A DNA stretch of 64,000 bases from Levilactobacillus senmaizukei DSM 21775 = NBRC 103853 (GCF_001592085.1 NZ_BCWD01000003.1:62001-126000), one strand, 5' to 3'; positions 9,595 through 19,084 are shown, numbered from the stretch's first letter. Notes: a model not told the origin generated them from the letters alone. A program made the numbers and translations.

Positions 9595-10629
9595 GTGTCA
9601 ATTACAGAACTTTTAAAGAGTCTACAGGACCAACGAACTTTGAAAAATGTGTATCTCATTCTCGGACAGGCGGATTATCTACAGCAACGGATCAAGTCGA
9701 GCTTGAAGCAATTGGTTCCAGATGAGGAACAGACCATGAACTTTGCCAGTTATGATATGGACACGGTGCCCCTGGCTGTCGCCCTGGATGATGCCATGGC
9801 GGCACCATTCTTTGGTGAACGGCGAGTTGTCTGCATCGACAACCCCCAGTTTTTGACGGGGGAGACCAAAAAGCAAAAAGTGACGCACGATGTTGACAGT
9901 TTACAAAAATATTTAGAGTCCCCGATGCCCAGTACGATTCTGACTTTCTTTGCGCCATATGAGAAGCTGGATGGTCGGAAGAAAGTTGTTAAGCAGTTAA
10001 AAAAGATAGCCACGACCATCGATCTCGGCCAGTTTAATGAGCGGGACACTCGGCAGTTCGTTCAGTCGCGTTTAAAGTCCGATGGCTATACGCTAGAAGA
10101 GGTCGCACTCAATGAGTTAATCCAACGGACCGATGCCGACCTGACGTTGATGATGAGTGAGTTGCCGAAGCTTGAGCTGTTTTCGTTACCTGATAAAGCG
10201 ATCAAGCTCGCGGCGGTTCAGGGATTAGTCACACAGACCTTAACGCAAAATGTTTTCGATCTCGTTAACAAGGTGCTGGCTAAGGATACGGCTGGGGCAG
10301 TGACCTTGTACCGGGAGCTCTTACAAGCTAAAGAAGAACCACTTAAGATTAATGCGATTCTTCAGGGACAGTTTAGATTGTTAATCCAGACGAAAGTCTT
10401 GGCTAAGCAAGGCTATAGTCAGGGAAAATTAGCCAGTATTTTAAAAGTTCATCCGTATCGAATTAAGCTCGCACTTCAGTCACAACGCCGGTTTCAATTA
10501 ACTGACCTGAATCGGGCCTACCTCGGACTCTTTCGGGTGGAGCAGCAAATGAAGTCAACACCGCTTGATCCAGAAATGCTATTTTCGCTGTTTATGACCC
10601 AGTTCGCGGGGCAGTTCGTTCGCGTTTAA
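9595..10629 (+). CDS. holA: DNA polymerase III subunit delta
   Basis: The 344-residue clamp-loader subunit that opens the beta sliding clamp. It has the degenerate AAA+ N-terminal region (VYLILGQADYLQQR), the middle lid, and the C-terminal collar domain (LLQAKEEPLKINAILQGQFR). It lacks a functional P-loop, as normal for delta. It starts with GTG at 9595, three bases after comEC, with GGAGGG at 9577-9582. It is co-transcribed with comEC, as in Bacillus (comEC-holA/yqeN). Confidence 0.95.
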   Translation: MSITELLKSLQDQRTLKNVYLILGQADYLQQRIKSSLKQLVPDEEQTMNFASYDMDTVPLAVALDDAMAAPFFGERRVVCIDNPQFLTGETKKQKVTHDVDSLQKYLESPMPSTILTFFAPYEKLDGRKKVVKQLKKIATTIDLGQFNERDTRQFVQSRLKSDGYTLEEVALNELIQRTDADLTLMMSELPKLELFSLPDKAIKLAAVQGLVTQTLTQNVFDLVNKVLAKDTAGAVTLYRELLQAKEEPLKINAILQGQFRLLIQTKVLAKQGYSQGKLASILKVHPYRIKLALQSQRRFQLTDLNRAYLGLFRVEQQMKSTPLDPEMLFSLFMTQFAGQFVRV

Positions 10630-10635
10630 AAGTAA

Positions 10636-10670
10636 CCAAAAAGGGCGTCAACCATATCGGTTGACGCCCT
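10636..10670 (-). terminator. Terminator of rpsT, between convergent holA and rpsT
   Basis: A perfect 12-base stem: AGGGCGTCAACC (10642-10653), 5-base loop, GGTTGACGCCCT (10659-10670). The A run on the + strand side (T run on the minus strand) makes it a better terminator for rpsT than for holA. Confidence 0.85.
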
Positions 10671-10701
10671 GAATGTATCATCTAATCGTTTGATTAATTG
10701 A

Positions 10702-10956
10702 TTACTTTGCTAAACGTGCAGCCATCCGTGACTTGTCACGAGATGCCTTGTTCCGCTTGATTAAGCCCTTTGAAGCAGCCTTGTCAACGGCAGCACTAGC
10801 TTGACGGTATAATTCTTCCGCGTTGTCAGCACCGGCAGTCTTAGCAGCTTCGAAACGCTTAACAGCAGTCCGCATCGTGCTTAATTGTGCGGAGTTCCGT
10901 TCGTTAGCCTTAACGTTAGTCTTGGCACGTTCGATAGCAGATTTGATAATTGGCAT
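10702..10956 (-). CDS. rpsT: 30S ribosomal protein S20
   Basis: An 84-residue, very basic, alanine-rich helical protein that binds 16S rRNA early in small-subunit assembly. It starts with [21 protein letters not shown] and ends with SRMAARLAK, both typical of S20. GGAGGTG lies just upstream of the ATG. It is a monocistronic gene, convergent with holA and divergent from rpsO. Confidence 0.98.
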   Translation of the reverse strand: MPIIKSAIERAKTNVKANERNSAQLSTMRTAVKRFEAAKTAGADNAEELYRQASAAVDKAASKGLIKRNKASRDKSRMAARLAK

Positions 10957-11016
10957 GAAAATTTCACCTCCGAATGAGAAATCCTGGTACCGGAAATCTT
11001 AATTTCAACGTATGTA

Positions 11017-11045
11017 ATTATACAGAACGAAAAGACTGAATGCAA
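11017..11045 (-). promoter_or_regulatory. rpsT promoter
   Basis: Read on the minus strand: TTGCAT, 17 bases, TATAAT. It lies about 60 bases before the rpsT start. Confidence 0.75.
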
Positions 11046-11103
11046 TACTTTTGACAGATAAATGTAAAGTAATTTTACTTGATAGGCGGATTGACGAAAA
11101 TCC

Positions 11104-11132
11104 TTGCTATTCCGGGTGAACTTCAGTATGAT
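11104..11132 (+). promoter_or_regulatory. rpsO promoter
   Basis: TTGCTA, 17 bases, TATGAT, about 100 bases before the rpsO start. It is divergent from the rpsT promoter. Confidence 0.7.
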
Positions 11133-11139
11133 AGATAAC

Positions 11140-11233
11140 TGTGCTAGGCACAAACCTCTCACTTAGTTCGCTCGCCGGCCACCGACGACTTACTCAGTCT
11201 GAGGCACTTATATTGAAGGGTGGTACATTTACC
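11140..11233 (+). promoter_or_regulatory. rpsO 5' leader, possible S15 autoregulatory element
   Basis: The leader from the predicted start site to the ATG is about 95 bases. It begins with a GTGC-TAG-GCAC hairpin and contains a possible longer CCTC/GAGG pairing (11155-11203). Ribosomal protein S15 controls its own mRNA through leader folds in several bacteria. Whether this leader does so is only an inference. Confidence 0.3.
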
Positions 11234-11503
11234 ATGGCTATTAGTCAAGCAAAGAAAAACGAAATCATCAACCAATACGCACGTCACGAAGGCGACACCG
11301 GTTCTACCGAAGTCCAAGTTGCTGTATTGACTGCTGATATCAACGAAATCAACAACCACATGAAGATTCACCGGAAAGATTTCCATTCACAACGTGGTTT
11401 GATGAAGAAGATTGGTCACCGTCGTAACCTTTTGGCTTACTTACGGAAGACCGACGTTCAACGTTACCGTGAATTGATCAAGAGCTTGGGCCTTCGTCGT
11501 TAA
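11234..11503 (+). CDS. rpsO: 30S ribosomal protein S15
   Basis: An 89-residue primary 16S rRNA-binding protein of the platform. [20 protein letters not shown] and the [11 protein letters not shown] loop are diagnostic, as is the [20 protein letters not shown] end. The start is ATG 11234 with GAAGGGTGG upstream; earlier in-frame codons would read through the leader. It is followed at once by its own terminator. Confidence 0.98.
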   Translation: MAISQAKKNEIINQYARHEGDTGSTEVQVAVLTADINEINNHMKIHRKDFHSQRGLMKKIGHRRNLLAYLRKTDVQRYRELIKSLGLRR

Positions 11504-11520
11504 TCGACAGCCTTGCTCGA

Positions 11521-11551
11521 ACCCATTCTCATTGGAGAATGGGTTTTTTTG
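11521..11551 (+). terminator. rpsO terminator
   Basis: ACCCATTCTC, loop ATTG, GAGAATGGGT, then a run of T. Confidence 0.92.
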
Positions 11552-11600
11552 TGCATTCTGAGTTCACTATGGCTTCGGAGTTCTGTAAATGATTAAAGTA

Positions 11601-11609
11601 TGGTACACT
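11601..11609 (+). promoter_or_regulatory. Extended -10 promoter for the RNase J gene
   Basis: TGGTACACT (TGn plus TACACT), about 115 bases before the start codon. TTCTGT at 11581-11586 is a poor -35. The long leader that follows holds no open reading frame of note. Confidence 0.45.
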
Positions 11610-11722
11610 GAAGAAAGCTTAATCATGGACGACTGGGGCGTTTTTTAGCTCTGAAGATTCTTTCGACGAACAGATTAGTCGAAAAATAAATTGAAACTAT
11701 CGAAGATACTTGAGGTGAACTT

Positions 11723-13573
11723 ATGAGTGCAAATATTAAAATCATTCCGTTTGGCGGTGTCCGCGAAAACGGGAAGAACTTGTACGCCGTTGACATTAAT
11801 GGCGGAATTTATATTTTAGATTGTGGGTTGAAGTACCCTGAAAACGAACTGTTAGGGATTGACGTGGTTATTCCAGATTGGTCCTATTTACGAGAAAATA
11901 AAGACCGGATCGTTGCGGTTTTCTTAACCCATGGGCATGCCGATGCCATTGGGGCCTTACCTTACTTTCTCAGCGAGTTTAAGGTGCCGGTATTTGGGTC
12001 AGAAATGACTATTTCATTGGCTAAGCTGGGGGTTCAGTCCGAAGATAAGCTGAAAAATTATAATGACTTTCACGTGGTTGACGAAAAGACAGAAATTGAC
12101 TTCGGCGACGTGACCGTTTCCTTCTTCTCAACGACACATTCGATTCCAGAATCATTGGGGATTGATTTGAAGACCGACGCAGGCCAGATTGTCTACACCG
12201 GGGATTTCAAATTCGATCAAACAGCTAAACCCGGCTATCAAACAGACTATGCCCGGTTAGGTGCCATTGGTCAGGCCGGTGTATTGGCGTTGCTGGGGGA
12301 CTCCGCGAATGCTGAAAACGCCACGATGAATGCTTCGGAACAAACGATTGCCGAATCAATTGAAGAAACCTTCCATTACCAAGATGGTCGGGTTGTGGTT
12401 GCCTGCGTGGCATCCAACATTTTACGGATTCAACAGGTCTTTGATGCCGCCGTCGAAACGGGACGGAAGGTTTGTCTGACGGGTCAGGATCTCGAAAAGA
12501 TCGTTAATACGGCCATGAAGCTTGGCAAGTTGGAATTTGATGATGACCTGTTAGTCACACCAGAGCAGTTGGACAGCCTGGCTCCTAACCAGATTGTGAT
12601 TTTGCAAACGGGTAAGATGGGTGAACCAATCAAGGCTATTCAACGGATGGCGAACAAGCAGGAAAAGACGATTAACATTCAAAAGGGTGACTTAGTATAC
12701 ATCACCACGACACCTTCGCATGCGATGGATACGACCGTTGCTCGGACCCGGGACATGATTTACCGGGCGGGTGGCGAAGTTAAGGCTATTTCAGATGAGA
12801 TGAATTCATCGGGTCATGCCTACAAGCGTGACTTGCAATTAATGCTAAATCTCTTGAAGCCACAGTATTTGATTCCAATTCAAGGGGAATACCGTTTGCT
12901 GAATGCTCATGCACAAGCCGCTATGGAATTAGGGATTCCGGCTGACCATATCTTCATCTTGGCCAAGGGGGATGTTTTAACCTATGCGAATGGCCAAATG
13001 GGGCTCGGCGATGGCATCGACGTCAGTGACACCATGATTGATGGGATTGGTGTTGGTGATATCGGAAACATTGTCCTACGAGATCGGAAAGTCTTAGCTG
13101 ATGACGGTATCTTTATCGCCGTGGTTACCATTGACCGCAAGAAGAAACAGATTGTGGCAGAACCTAAAATCACTTCACGTGGATTTGTCTACGTGAAGGC
13201 TAACAAGGATTTGATGCAAGAGAGTGCTCAGATTATCAGTAAGGCGGTTCAAAATAACCTGGATAATAAGGAATTTGACTGGGGGCACTTAAAACAAGAT
13301 GTTCGGGAACATTTGAGTCATTACCTCTTTGACCAAACTCACCGGCGTCCAGTGATCTTGCCTGTGATTATGGAAGTCAACCAACATCATCGTCGAACCA
13401 CGCCTAAGGGTAAAGGAAAAGACGGTAAGGAAGTCGGCTCAGCCAAGGAGTCAAAGGCTAAAGATACCAAGGCTAAGGAAGGTAAGTCGGCTAATAAGCC
13501 AGCTCATAAGGCTCACCGTAGCCGCAAACACCATCGGCCAGAAAAGGCTGCAGCGACGGATCAGAAAAAATAA
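11723..13573 (+). CDS. rnjB: Ribonuclease J, J2-like (degenerate active-site motif)
   Basis: A metallo-beta-lactamase/beta-CASP ribonuclease of 616 residues, acting in mRNA turnover and rRNA maturation, usually as a J1/J2 complex. The metal motif reads H70-G-H72-A-D74-A75, so the last His of HxHxDH is Ala. THSIPESLGI and YTGDFKFD follow, then the beta-CASP part and GEYRLLNAHAQ. The loss of His75 points to the weakly active J2 paralogue rather than J1. Its place after rpsO is common in lactobacilli. The final 60 residues are a Lys/Ala/Gly-rich basic tail, longer than in Bacillus. AGGTGA precedes the ATG. Confidence 0.9.
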   Translation: MSANIKIIPFGGVRENGKNLYAVDINGGIYILDCGLKYPENELLGIDVVIPDWSYLRENKDRIVAVFLTHGHADAIGALPYFLSEFKVPVFGSEMTISLAKLGVQSEDKLKNYNDFHVVDEKTEIDFGDVTVSFFSTTHSIPESLGIDLKTDAGQIVYTGDFKFDQTAKPGYQTDYARLGAIGQAGVLALLGDSANAENATMNASEQTIAESIEETFHYQDGRVVVACVASNILRIQQVFDAAVETGRKVCLTGQDLEKIVNTAMKLGKLEFDDDLLVTPEQLDSLAPNQIVILQTGKMGEPIKAIQRMANKQEKTINIQKGDLVYITTTPSHAMDTTVARTRDMIYRAGGEVKAISDEMNSSGHAYKRDLQLMLNLLKPQYLIPIQGEYRLLNAHAQAAMELGIPADHIFILAKGDVLTYANGQMGLGDGIDVSDTMIDGIGVGDIGNIVLRDRKVLADDGIFIAVVTIDRKKKQIVAEPKITSRGFVYVKANKDLMQESAQIISKAVQNNLDNKEFDWGHLKQDVREHLSHYLFDQTHRRPVILPVIMEVNQHHRRTTPKGKGKDGKEVGSAKESKAKDTKAKEGKSANKPAHKAHRSRKHHRPEKAAATDQKK

Positions 13574-13577
13574 CGTC

Positions 13578-13613
13578 ATGGACCGGGAGCCGTTAAGGCC
13601 GTCGGTCCATTTT
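13578..13613 (+). terminator. Terminator after the RNase J gene
   Basis: ATGGACCG at 13578-13585 pairs with CGGTCCAT at 13603-13610, with an inner GCC/GGC stem, and ends in TTTT. The following gene begins 40 bases later. Confidence 0.6.
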
Positions 13614-13649
13614 GATCCTAAAATTATGGCAAAAAAGGAGGAGACCAAC

Positions 13650-14615
13650 GTGCAAGAACAGCCAGATAAGTTCATGGACCAAGAGGCCTTTAAACGGGCG
13701 GTCAGTGCCTTTGATAGTGGCCATTACTCGGAGGCCGGCTCGGCCTTTGAAGCGCTGTATCAGGAGCAACAGGTCACCAGTATTAACCATTATTTAGTAG
13801 CGAGTCTCTACCAAGATCAACAATTTTTGGCGGCGGAACAATATGCGGCGGAAATGGATGCCAGTTACCTGGCGTCGTCGGCGTTATTTACGCGACGACT
13901 GCAGGTTGCTTTGGCCAATCAGCAGTTTATCTTTGCTCGTGAGTTTGTCAGTCTTCCCGCCGCTCGAAATTGGCGTGACCAGGGGTTATTGACGATTGAG
14001 GCGGCCGAGAAGGAGAGTCGCACGTCACTGGCAGCTAAACAACGAGTAATTGCCAAACAATTTTCTCATTTAGGGGATGTATCGTTTGGTGAACAGCGGC
14101 GGCGTTATGAACGAGCCAAGCAACTTCCCTTACAGGAATTTATGCAGGGGTTAAAGTTTCTCTTGGTCGATCCGTTTTTGCACCCGCTGATGAAGGCAAC
14201 CTTACTGGAAGAACTTTTGCGTCTACGGGTGGATGATACGGTCCAGCTCACTTGGCTGGACGGGACCACCCAGTCATTAGACACCAGTACCCTGGAACCT
14301 GTGGGAGCGAGTTACGCCGCCCAGACGATTCAGCAGTATTTGCAAGGTCGACTGGGACAACAGGATCCGGTGAAGGCGGCCGGTCTCCAGCAGACGGTGA
14401 CCTTGCAGTTGATGATGCTTTATCCCTATATTGATCGCATTATTACGAATCCAGTGGCTTGGATTCAAAATCAAGGGGACATCCCGTTCGATCCAGAGCC
14501 TACCAGTAGCGAAATAAAGGGGATTCGGGATTGGCAAGAACGATTGGAAAACTTAATCACAGATTTATTGGGACCCATGGGCCCCGAAAGTGCCGAAAAT
14601 CCCGAAAAACCGTAA
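13650..14615 (+). CDS. Tetratricopeptide-repeat-like protein of unknown function
   Basis: A cytoplasmic helical protein of 321 residues. The N-terminal 130 residues have TPR-like helix pairs (AFKRAVSAFDSGHYSEAGSAFEAL, read in two parts as helix A and B; then HYLVASLYQDQQFLAAEQYA). The rest is helical without a recognisable domain, ending in a Pro/Glu-rich tail. No signal peptide or membrane segment is present. GTG 13650 was chosen because AAGGAGGAG at 13635-13643 is perfectly spaced; an ATG at 13578 lies inside the terminator. Similar genes sit between rnj and tuf in other lactobacilli. Function unknown. Confidence 0.75.
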   Translation: MQEQPDKFMDQEAFKRAVSAFDSGHYSEAGSAFEALYQEQQVTSINHYLVASLYQDQQFLAAEQYAAEMDASYLASSALFTRRLQVALANQQFIFAREFVSLPAARNWRDQGLLTIEAAEKESRTSLAAKQRVIAKQFSHLGDVSFGEQRRRYERAKQLPLQEFMQGLKFLLVDPFLHPLMKATLLEELLRLRVDDTVQLTWLDGTTQSLDTSTLEPVGASYAAQTIQQYLQGRLGQQDPVKAAGLQQTVTLQLMMLYPYIDRIITNPVAWIQNQGDIPFDPEPTSSEIKGIRDWQERLENLITDLLGPMGPESAENPEKP

Positions 14616-14632
14616 ATTCATTGATTTTTTAG

Positions 14633-14661
14633 TTTACAAATAATTCTTCAGCATATATACT
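14633..14661 (+). promoter_or_regulatory. tuf promoter P1
   Basis: TTTACA, 17 bases, TATACT. It begins 18 bases after the stop of the TPR gene and gives a leader of about 130 bases. Confidence 0.75.
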
Positions 14662-14693
14662 GGTCAAGGATTCTTTTTTGAGAGGGCTCCAGC

Positions 14694-14722
14694 TTTCCCT
14701 TTCCGAAAAGAAGTAGTATAAT
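14694..14722 (+). promoter_or_regulatory. tuf promoter P2
   Basis: A perfect TATAAT at 14717-14722 with a weak TTTCCC 17 bases upstream. The expected start site is near 14729, at the foot of a long hairpin. Confidence 0.5.
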
Positions 14723-14726
14723 TTTA

Positions 14727-14771
14727 CGCAAAGGGTGGTTAGTTTTCTAACGGGAACTAGTTATCCTTGCG
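14727..14771 (+). promoter_or_regulatory. Long stem-loop at the 5' end of the tuf mRNA
   Basis: Bases 14727-14744 pair with 14755-14771: 17 base pairs, one bulged A, and about four G-U pairs, with a 10-base loop. No T run follows, so it is not a terminator. It could stabilise the 5' end of the mRNA. Confidence 0.6.
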
Positions 14772-14795
14772 ATAAAATACAGGAGGGTTTCATTA

Positions 14796-15986
14796 ATGGC
14801 TGAAAAAGAACATTATGAAAGAACTAAACCCCATGTAAATATTGGTACTATTGGCCATATTGACCATGGGAAAACGACGTTAACTGCTGCAATTACTAAG
14901 GTACTTGCTGACAAAGGTTTGGCAAAGGCCGAAGATTACGCTGATATCGATGCAGCTCCAGAAGAACGTGAACGTGGTATCACGATCAACACCGCCCACG
15001 TTGAATACGAAACTGAAAAGCGTCACTATGCGCATATCGATGCCCCAGGACACGCTGACTACATCAAGAACATGATCACTGGTGCTGCCCAAATGGACGG
15101 TGCTATCTTGGTTGTTGCCGCAACTGATGGTCCTATGCCACAAACTCGTGAACACATTTTGCTTGCTCGCCAAGTTGGTGTTAACTACATCGTTGTCTTC
15201 TTAAACAAGACCGACTTAGTTGACGATGACGAATTGGTTGACTTAGTTGAAATGGAAGTTCGTGAGTTGCTTTCAGAATACGATTACCCTGGTGATGACA
15301 TTCCTGTTATCCGCGGTTCTGCTTTGAAGGCTCTTGAAGGCGACGAAGAACAAGAAAAGGTTATCCTTCACTTGATGGATGTTGTTGATGATTACATCCC
15401 AACGCCAGAACGTGAAAACGACAAGCCTTTCTTGATGCCAGTTGAAGACGTCTTCACGATCACTGGTCGTGGGACTGTTGCTTCTGGTCGTATCGACCGT
15501 GGGCAAGTCAAGGTTGGTGACGAAGTTGAAGTTGTTGGTTTACATGACGACGTACTGAAGACGACTGTTACTGGTCTTGAAATGTTCCGTAAGACGCTTG
15601 ACCTTGGTGAAGCTGGGGACAACGTTGGTGCCTTACTTCGTGGTATTAACCGTGAACAAGTTGTTCGTGGCCAAGTACTTGCAAAGCCAGGTTCGATCCA
15701 AACCCACAAGAAGTTCAAGGGTGAAGTCTACATCTTGAGCAAAGAAGAAGGTGGCCGTCATACGCCATTCTTCTCAAACTACCGTCCACAATTCTACTTC
15801 CACACCACTGATATCACTGGTGTTATCGAATTGCCTGATGGCGTAGAAATGGTTATGCCTGGTGATAACGTGACGTTCACTGTTGAACTGATCCAGCCAG
15901 CTGCCATTGAAAAGGGTACTAAGTTTACTGTTCGTGAAGGTGGCCACACTGTTGGTGCCGGTACTGTTACGGTAATCGACGACTAA
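14796..15986 (+). CDS. tuf: Translation elongation factor Tu
   Basis: The 396-residue GTPase that delivers aminoacyl-tRNA to the ribosome. The P-loop [21 protein letters not shown] and NKTDLVDD motifs are all intact; domains 2 and 3 follow. The GTPase sequence GHIDHGK has Ile where many bacteria have Val, a harmless change common in lactobacilli. AGGAGGG precedes the ATG. Codon use is strongly biased (GTT, GGT, CGT, AAG, GAA), as expected for a very highly expressed gene. The gene stands alone rather than in a str operon. Confidence 0.99.
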   Translation: MAEKEHYERTKPHVNIGTIGHIDHGKTTLTAAITKVLADKGLAKAEDYADIDAAPEERERGITINTAHVEYETEKRHYAHIDAPGHADYIKNMITGAAQMDGAILVVAATDGPMPQTREHILLARQVGVNYIVVFLNKTDLVDDDELVDLVEMEVRELLSEYDYPGDDIPVIRGSALKALEGDEEQEKVILHLMDVVDDYIPTPERENDKPFLMPVEDVFTITGRGTVASGRIDRGQVKVGDEVEVVGLHDDVLKTTVTGLEMFRKTLDLGEAGDNVGALLRGINREQVVRGQVLAKPGSIQTHKKFKGEVYILSKEEGGRHTPFFSNYRPQFYFHTTDITGVIELPDGVEMVMPGDNVTFTVELIQPAAIEKGTKFTVREGGHTVGAGTVTVIDD

Positions 15987-16008
15987 TTTAATTAGTCGTA
16001 CCTTAAAG

Positions 16009-16045
16009 AGGGACCGAGAAGCTATGCTTCTGGGTCCCTTTTTAT
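16009..16045 (+). terminator. tuf terminator
   Basis: AGGGACC-g-AGAAGC, loop TAT, GCTTCT-g-GGTCCCT, then five T. A strong two-part stem with a single internal mismatch. Confidence 0.92.
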
Positions 16046-16182
16046 TGTCCTGACATGACTCGTCGATGACGCGGGTGGCGTCACCGGTAATTCGATACGA
16101 GCGTTGTAGCCAAATTGAACGTGGATCTTTGGAATAAAATTACGGGAAACCGCGTCATTCACGGCGTTTAAGCAAAAATCAT
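16046..16182. other. Intergenic region with no recognised feature
   Basis: Together with the flanking terminator and the tig promoter, 286 bases separate tuf from tig. The middle part has a short open frame on the minus strand (about 45 codons, no ribosome binding site) but no recognisable gene or RNA. Confidence 0.5.
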
Positions 16183-16211
16183 TTTACAATTTTGGCCGTA
16201 TAAGGTACACT
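16183..16211 (+). promoter_or_regulatory. tig promoter
   Basis: TTTACA, 17 bases, TACACT, about 60 bases before the start codon. Confidence 0.75.
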
Positions 16212-16272
16212 AATACAGTATGCAATTGCTAGAATTGTAAATAGTAATATCTTTCATTTCGGAGGGAAAACA

Positions 16273-17583
16273 ATGACTGCAAAGTGGGAAAAACAGGAAG
16301 GCAACAAAGGCGAATTGACCTTTGAAATCGCCCCTGAACAAATCAGTGAAGGTTTAGACAAAGCCTTCCAACGGACTAAAAAGAACTTATCTGTACCAGG
16401 TTTCCGTAAGGGCCGGGTACCTCGCCAAGTCTTTAACCAGATGTACGGCGAAGAAGCATTGTACGAAGATGCTTTGAACATTGTTTTACCAGATGCTTAT
16501 GATGAAGCAATTAAAGAAACCAACATCAAGCCAGTTGATCAACCACAAGTTGACGTTTCCTCAATGGACAAGGGCAAGCCTTGGGTATTGAAGGCCGTTG
16601 TCACGGTTGAACCAGAAGTTAAGCTTGGTGAATACAAAGGCTTGAGCGTTACTAAGCAAAACACCCGCGTATACCAAAAAGATATTGACGCTGAATTAGA
16701 AAAGCAACGTCAACAACAAGCTGAATTGGTTCTTAAGGAAGACGAACCAGCAGCTAAGGGCGATACGGTCGTTATCGACTTCGAAGGGTACGTTGACGGT
16801 AAGCCATTTGAAGGTGGCCAAGCTGACAACTACTCACTCGAATTAGGTTCTAACTCCTTCATCCCTGGTTTTGAAGACCAATTAGTTGGTCACAAGGCTG
16901 GCGAAGATGTTGAAGTTAAGGTAACCTTCCCTAAGGATTACCAAGCCGAAGACTTACGTGAAAAGGAAGCAACCTTCAAGGTTACGATTCACGAAGTTAA
17001 GGAAAAGCAATTACCAGAATTGGACGATGAATTTGCCAAAGACGTTGACGAAGAAGTTGACAGCTTAGACGAATTAAAGGCCAAGACTAAAGATCGCTTG
17101 AAGGAAGAAAAGGTTTCCGGTTCTCGTGAGGCCATCGAAGATGAAGCCGTTAGCGAAGCCACTGACAACGCTGAAATTGGCGAAATTCCTGCAACCATGA
17201 TCGAAGCCGACATCAACCGTCAAGTAGAACAATACCTTGCTAACATGCAACAACAAGGGATTGAACCAAAGATGTACTACCAATTGACTGGGACTACTCA
17301 AGATGACCTGCGGAAGCAATTCGCCGACGGTGCCGAAAAGCGCGTTAAGACGAACATGGTTCTGGAAGCCGTTGTTGAAGCTGAAAAGATTGAACCAACG
17401 GAAGACGAAATCAACGCAGAAATCAAGGACTTGGCTAGCCAATATGGTATGGAAGAAAGCGCTGTTCGCAGTGCCCTTTCAGACGATATGTTGAAGCATG
17501 ACATCACGGTTAAGCATGCTGTCGACTTGATTGCCGATTCTGCTAAGCAAGACAAGAAGAAGGATGCTGACGATAAGGATTAA
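16273..17583 (+). CDS. tig: Trigger factor (peptidyl-prolyl isomerase chaperone)
   Basis: A 436-residue ribosome-bound chaperone that meets nascent chains at the exit tunnel. The ribosome-binding signature [14 protein letters not shown] is near residue 40. The FKBP-type isomerase domain spans about residues 160-245 ([20 protein letters not shown], then [17 protein letters not shown]). The C-terminal chaperone arms follow, with a short Lys/Asp tail. GGAGGG precedes the ATG. It has its own promoter and terminator; clpX follows as a separate unit, as in many Firmicutes. Confidence 0.98.
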   Translation: MTAKWEKQEGNKGELTFEIAPEQISEGLDKAFQRTKKNLSVPGFRKGRVPRQVFNQMYGEEALYEDALNIVLPDAYDEAIKETNIKPVDQPQVDVSSMDKGKPWVLKAVVTVEPEVKLGEYKGLSVTKQNTRVYQKDIDAELEKQRQQQAELVLKEDEPAAKGDTVVIDFEGYVDGKPFEGGQADNYSLELGSNSFIPGFEDQLVGHKAGEDVEVKVTFPKDYQAEDLREKEATFKVTIHEVKEKQLPELDDEFAKDVDEEVDSLDELKAKTKDRLKEEKVSGSREAIEDEAVSEATDNAEIGEIPATMIEADINRQVEQYLANMQQQGIEPKMYYQLTGTTQDDLRKQFADGAEKRVKTNMVLEAVVEAEKIEPTEDEINAEIKDLASQYGMEESAVRSALSDDMLKHDITVKHAVDLIADSAKQDKKKDADDKD

Positions 17584-17604
17584 TTTCAAGTCGAATGCAT
17601 TTGG

Positions 17605-17641
17605 AACCGGGATGACAGTCAGTTATCCCGGTTTTCTTTTT
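17605..17641 (+). terminator. tig terminator
   Basis: AACCGGGATGAC pairs with GTTATCCCGGTT (one G-U), loop AGTCA, then TTTTCTTTTT. Confidence 0.88.
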
Positions 17642-17697
17642 GACTAGCCTAGACAAATAGTCAACGAGGCCAATTGATTTTCTAAAAGCGTCAGTTG

Positions 17698-17706
17698 TGG
17701 TATAGT
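17698..17706 (+). promoter_or_regulatory. Extended -10 promoter for clpX
   Basis: TGGTATAGT (TGn plus TATAGT), about 100 bases before the start. No clear -35 is present. I did not see a CtsR-type heptad repeat. Confidence 0.5.
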
Positions 17707-17804
17707 ACACGATTGACAGGGAAATCGGTTAGTTTGTCGCGCTTACTGACTAGATTATAGGCAAACTAAGCCGATTCTTAGCCGAATGAGAAAGGGTGAG
17801 TTTA

Positions 17805-19061
17805 TTGTTTGAAAACACCGAAACTGATGGCACAGTGACCTGCTCGTTCTGTGGTAAAACACAAGACCAAGTTCAGAAAATTGTTGCTGGCCCGGGTGTT
17901 TACATCTGTAATGAATGTATTGACCTCTGTAAAGAAATCATCGATGAAGAGTTTAACCAAGACAATGCACAGGAGGACTTGGAAGTTCCAACGCCTGCTG
18001 ACATCGTCAACACGTTAGATGACTACGTCATTGGCCAAACTGAAGCCAAGCGGACGCTCTCTGTGGCGGTTTACAATCACTACAAGCGAGTTAACGAAAT
18101 GGCTAAGGCGGACGCCGAGGATGGTCCTGAATTACAGAAAAGTAACATTGCTGTGATCGGGCCCACTGGTTCTGGGAAGACTTACCTGGCCCAAAGCCTC
18201 GCTAAGATCTTGAACGTTCCATTTGCCATTGCGGATGCCACGACCTTGACTGAGGCGGGTTATGTCGGTGAAGACGTTGAAAATATCCTCTTGAAGCTGC
18301 TGCAAAATGCGGATTACGATGTTGATCGCGCCGAAAAGGGCATTATTTACATCGACGAAATCGATAAGATTGCCAAGAAGGCCGAAAACGTTTCGATTAC
18401 TCGTGACGTTTCTGGTGAAGGGGTTCAACAAGCCTTGTTGAAGATCTTGGAAGGAACGATTGCCAACGTGCCGCCGCAGGGTGGTCGTAAGCATCCCCAA
18501 CAAGAATTCATTCAAATTGACACAACCAACATTTTATTTATCGTTGGTGGGGCCTTTGACGGTATCGACAGCATCGTCAAGCGTCGCCTGGGTGACCAGA
18601 CCATTGGATTTGGTGCTGATTCCAAGGAACAAGATGTGCTGGCATCCGGTGATAGCCTAATGCAACACATCATTCCAGAAGACCTCTTGCAATTTGGTTT
18701 GATTCCAGAATTTATTGGTCGGTTGCCGATCTTGACTGCTCTGGAAAAGCTGGATGAAAACGACCTGGTTCGCATTTTAACTGAACCTAAGAACGCCCTG
18801 GTTAAGCAGTACGTGAAGTTGCTGTCGCTGGATGGTGTTGGTCTGCAGTTCCAGCCTGATGCTTTGCGTGAAATGGCCAAGTTGGCGATTGCGCGGAACA
18901 CCGGAGCTCGTGGTTTACGGTCGATCATTGAAGATGTTATGCGTGACATCATGTTCGACTTGCCAAGTCGTGACGATGTGGATAAGGTGATTGTCACCGC
19001 CAAGACCGTCACTGATCATGAGGAACCTGAGTTGGTCTTGAAGGACCAAAAGGCTTCATAA
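17805..19061 (+). CDS. clpX: ATP-dependent Clp protease ATP-binding subunit ClpX
   Basis: AAA+ unfoldase that feeds proteins to ClpP. The N-terminal zinc domain has CSFC and CNECIDLC. Walker A is GPTGSGKT, Walker B is IIYIDEIDK, and sensor/Arg-finger regions follow ([17 protein letters not shown]). TTG 17805 (MFENTETDG) was chosen because AAAGGGTGAG at 17791-17800 is then well spaced; the GTG at 17796 would sit inside that site. The resulting 418 residues are normal. Confidence 0.96.
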   Translation: MFENTETDGTVTCSFCGKTQDQVQKIVAGPGVYICNECIDLCKEIIDEEFNQDNAQEDLEVPTPADIVNTLDDYVIGQTEAKRTLSVAVYNHYKRVNEMAKADAEDGPELQKSNIAVIGPTGSGKTYLAQSLAKILNVPFAIADATTLTEAGYVGEDVENILLKLLQNADYDVDRAEKGIIYIDEIDKIAKKAENVSITRDVSGEGVQQALLKILEGTIANVPPQGGRKHPQQEFIQIDTTNILFIVGGAFDGIDSIVKRRLGDQTIGFGADSKEQDVLASGDSLMQHIIPEDLLQFGLIPEFIGRLPILTALEKLDENDLVRILTEPKNALVKQYVKLLSLDGVGLQFQPDALREMAKLAIARNTGARGLRSIIEDVMRDIMFDLPSRDDVDKVIVTAKTVTDHEEPELVLKDQKAS

Positions 19062-19084
19062 TAAAGTTGACGAGTTGTGACTAA

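Noticed and set aside
11159-11386. A minus-strand frame across the rpsO leader and gene
   Set aside because: A shadow of rpsO, with no ribosome binding site.
16045-16170. A short open frame on the minus strand (about 45 codons, with an NFIPKIHVQFGYNARIEL stretch) between tuf and tig
   Set aside because: No ribosome binding site, no recognisable family, and it ends inside the tuf terminator. It could be a relic, but nothing supports calling it a gene.
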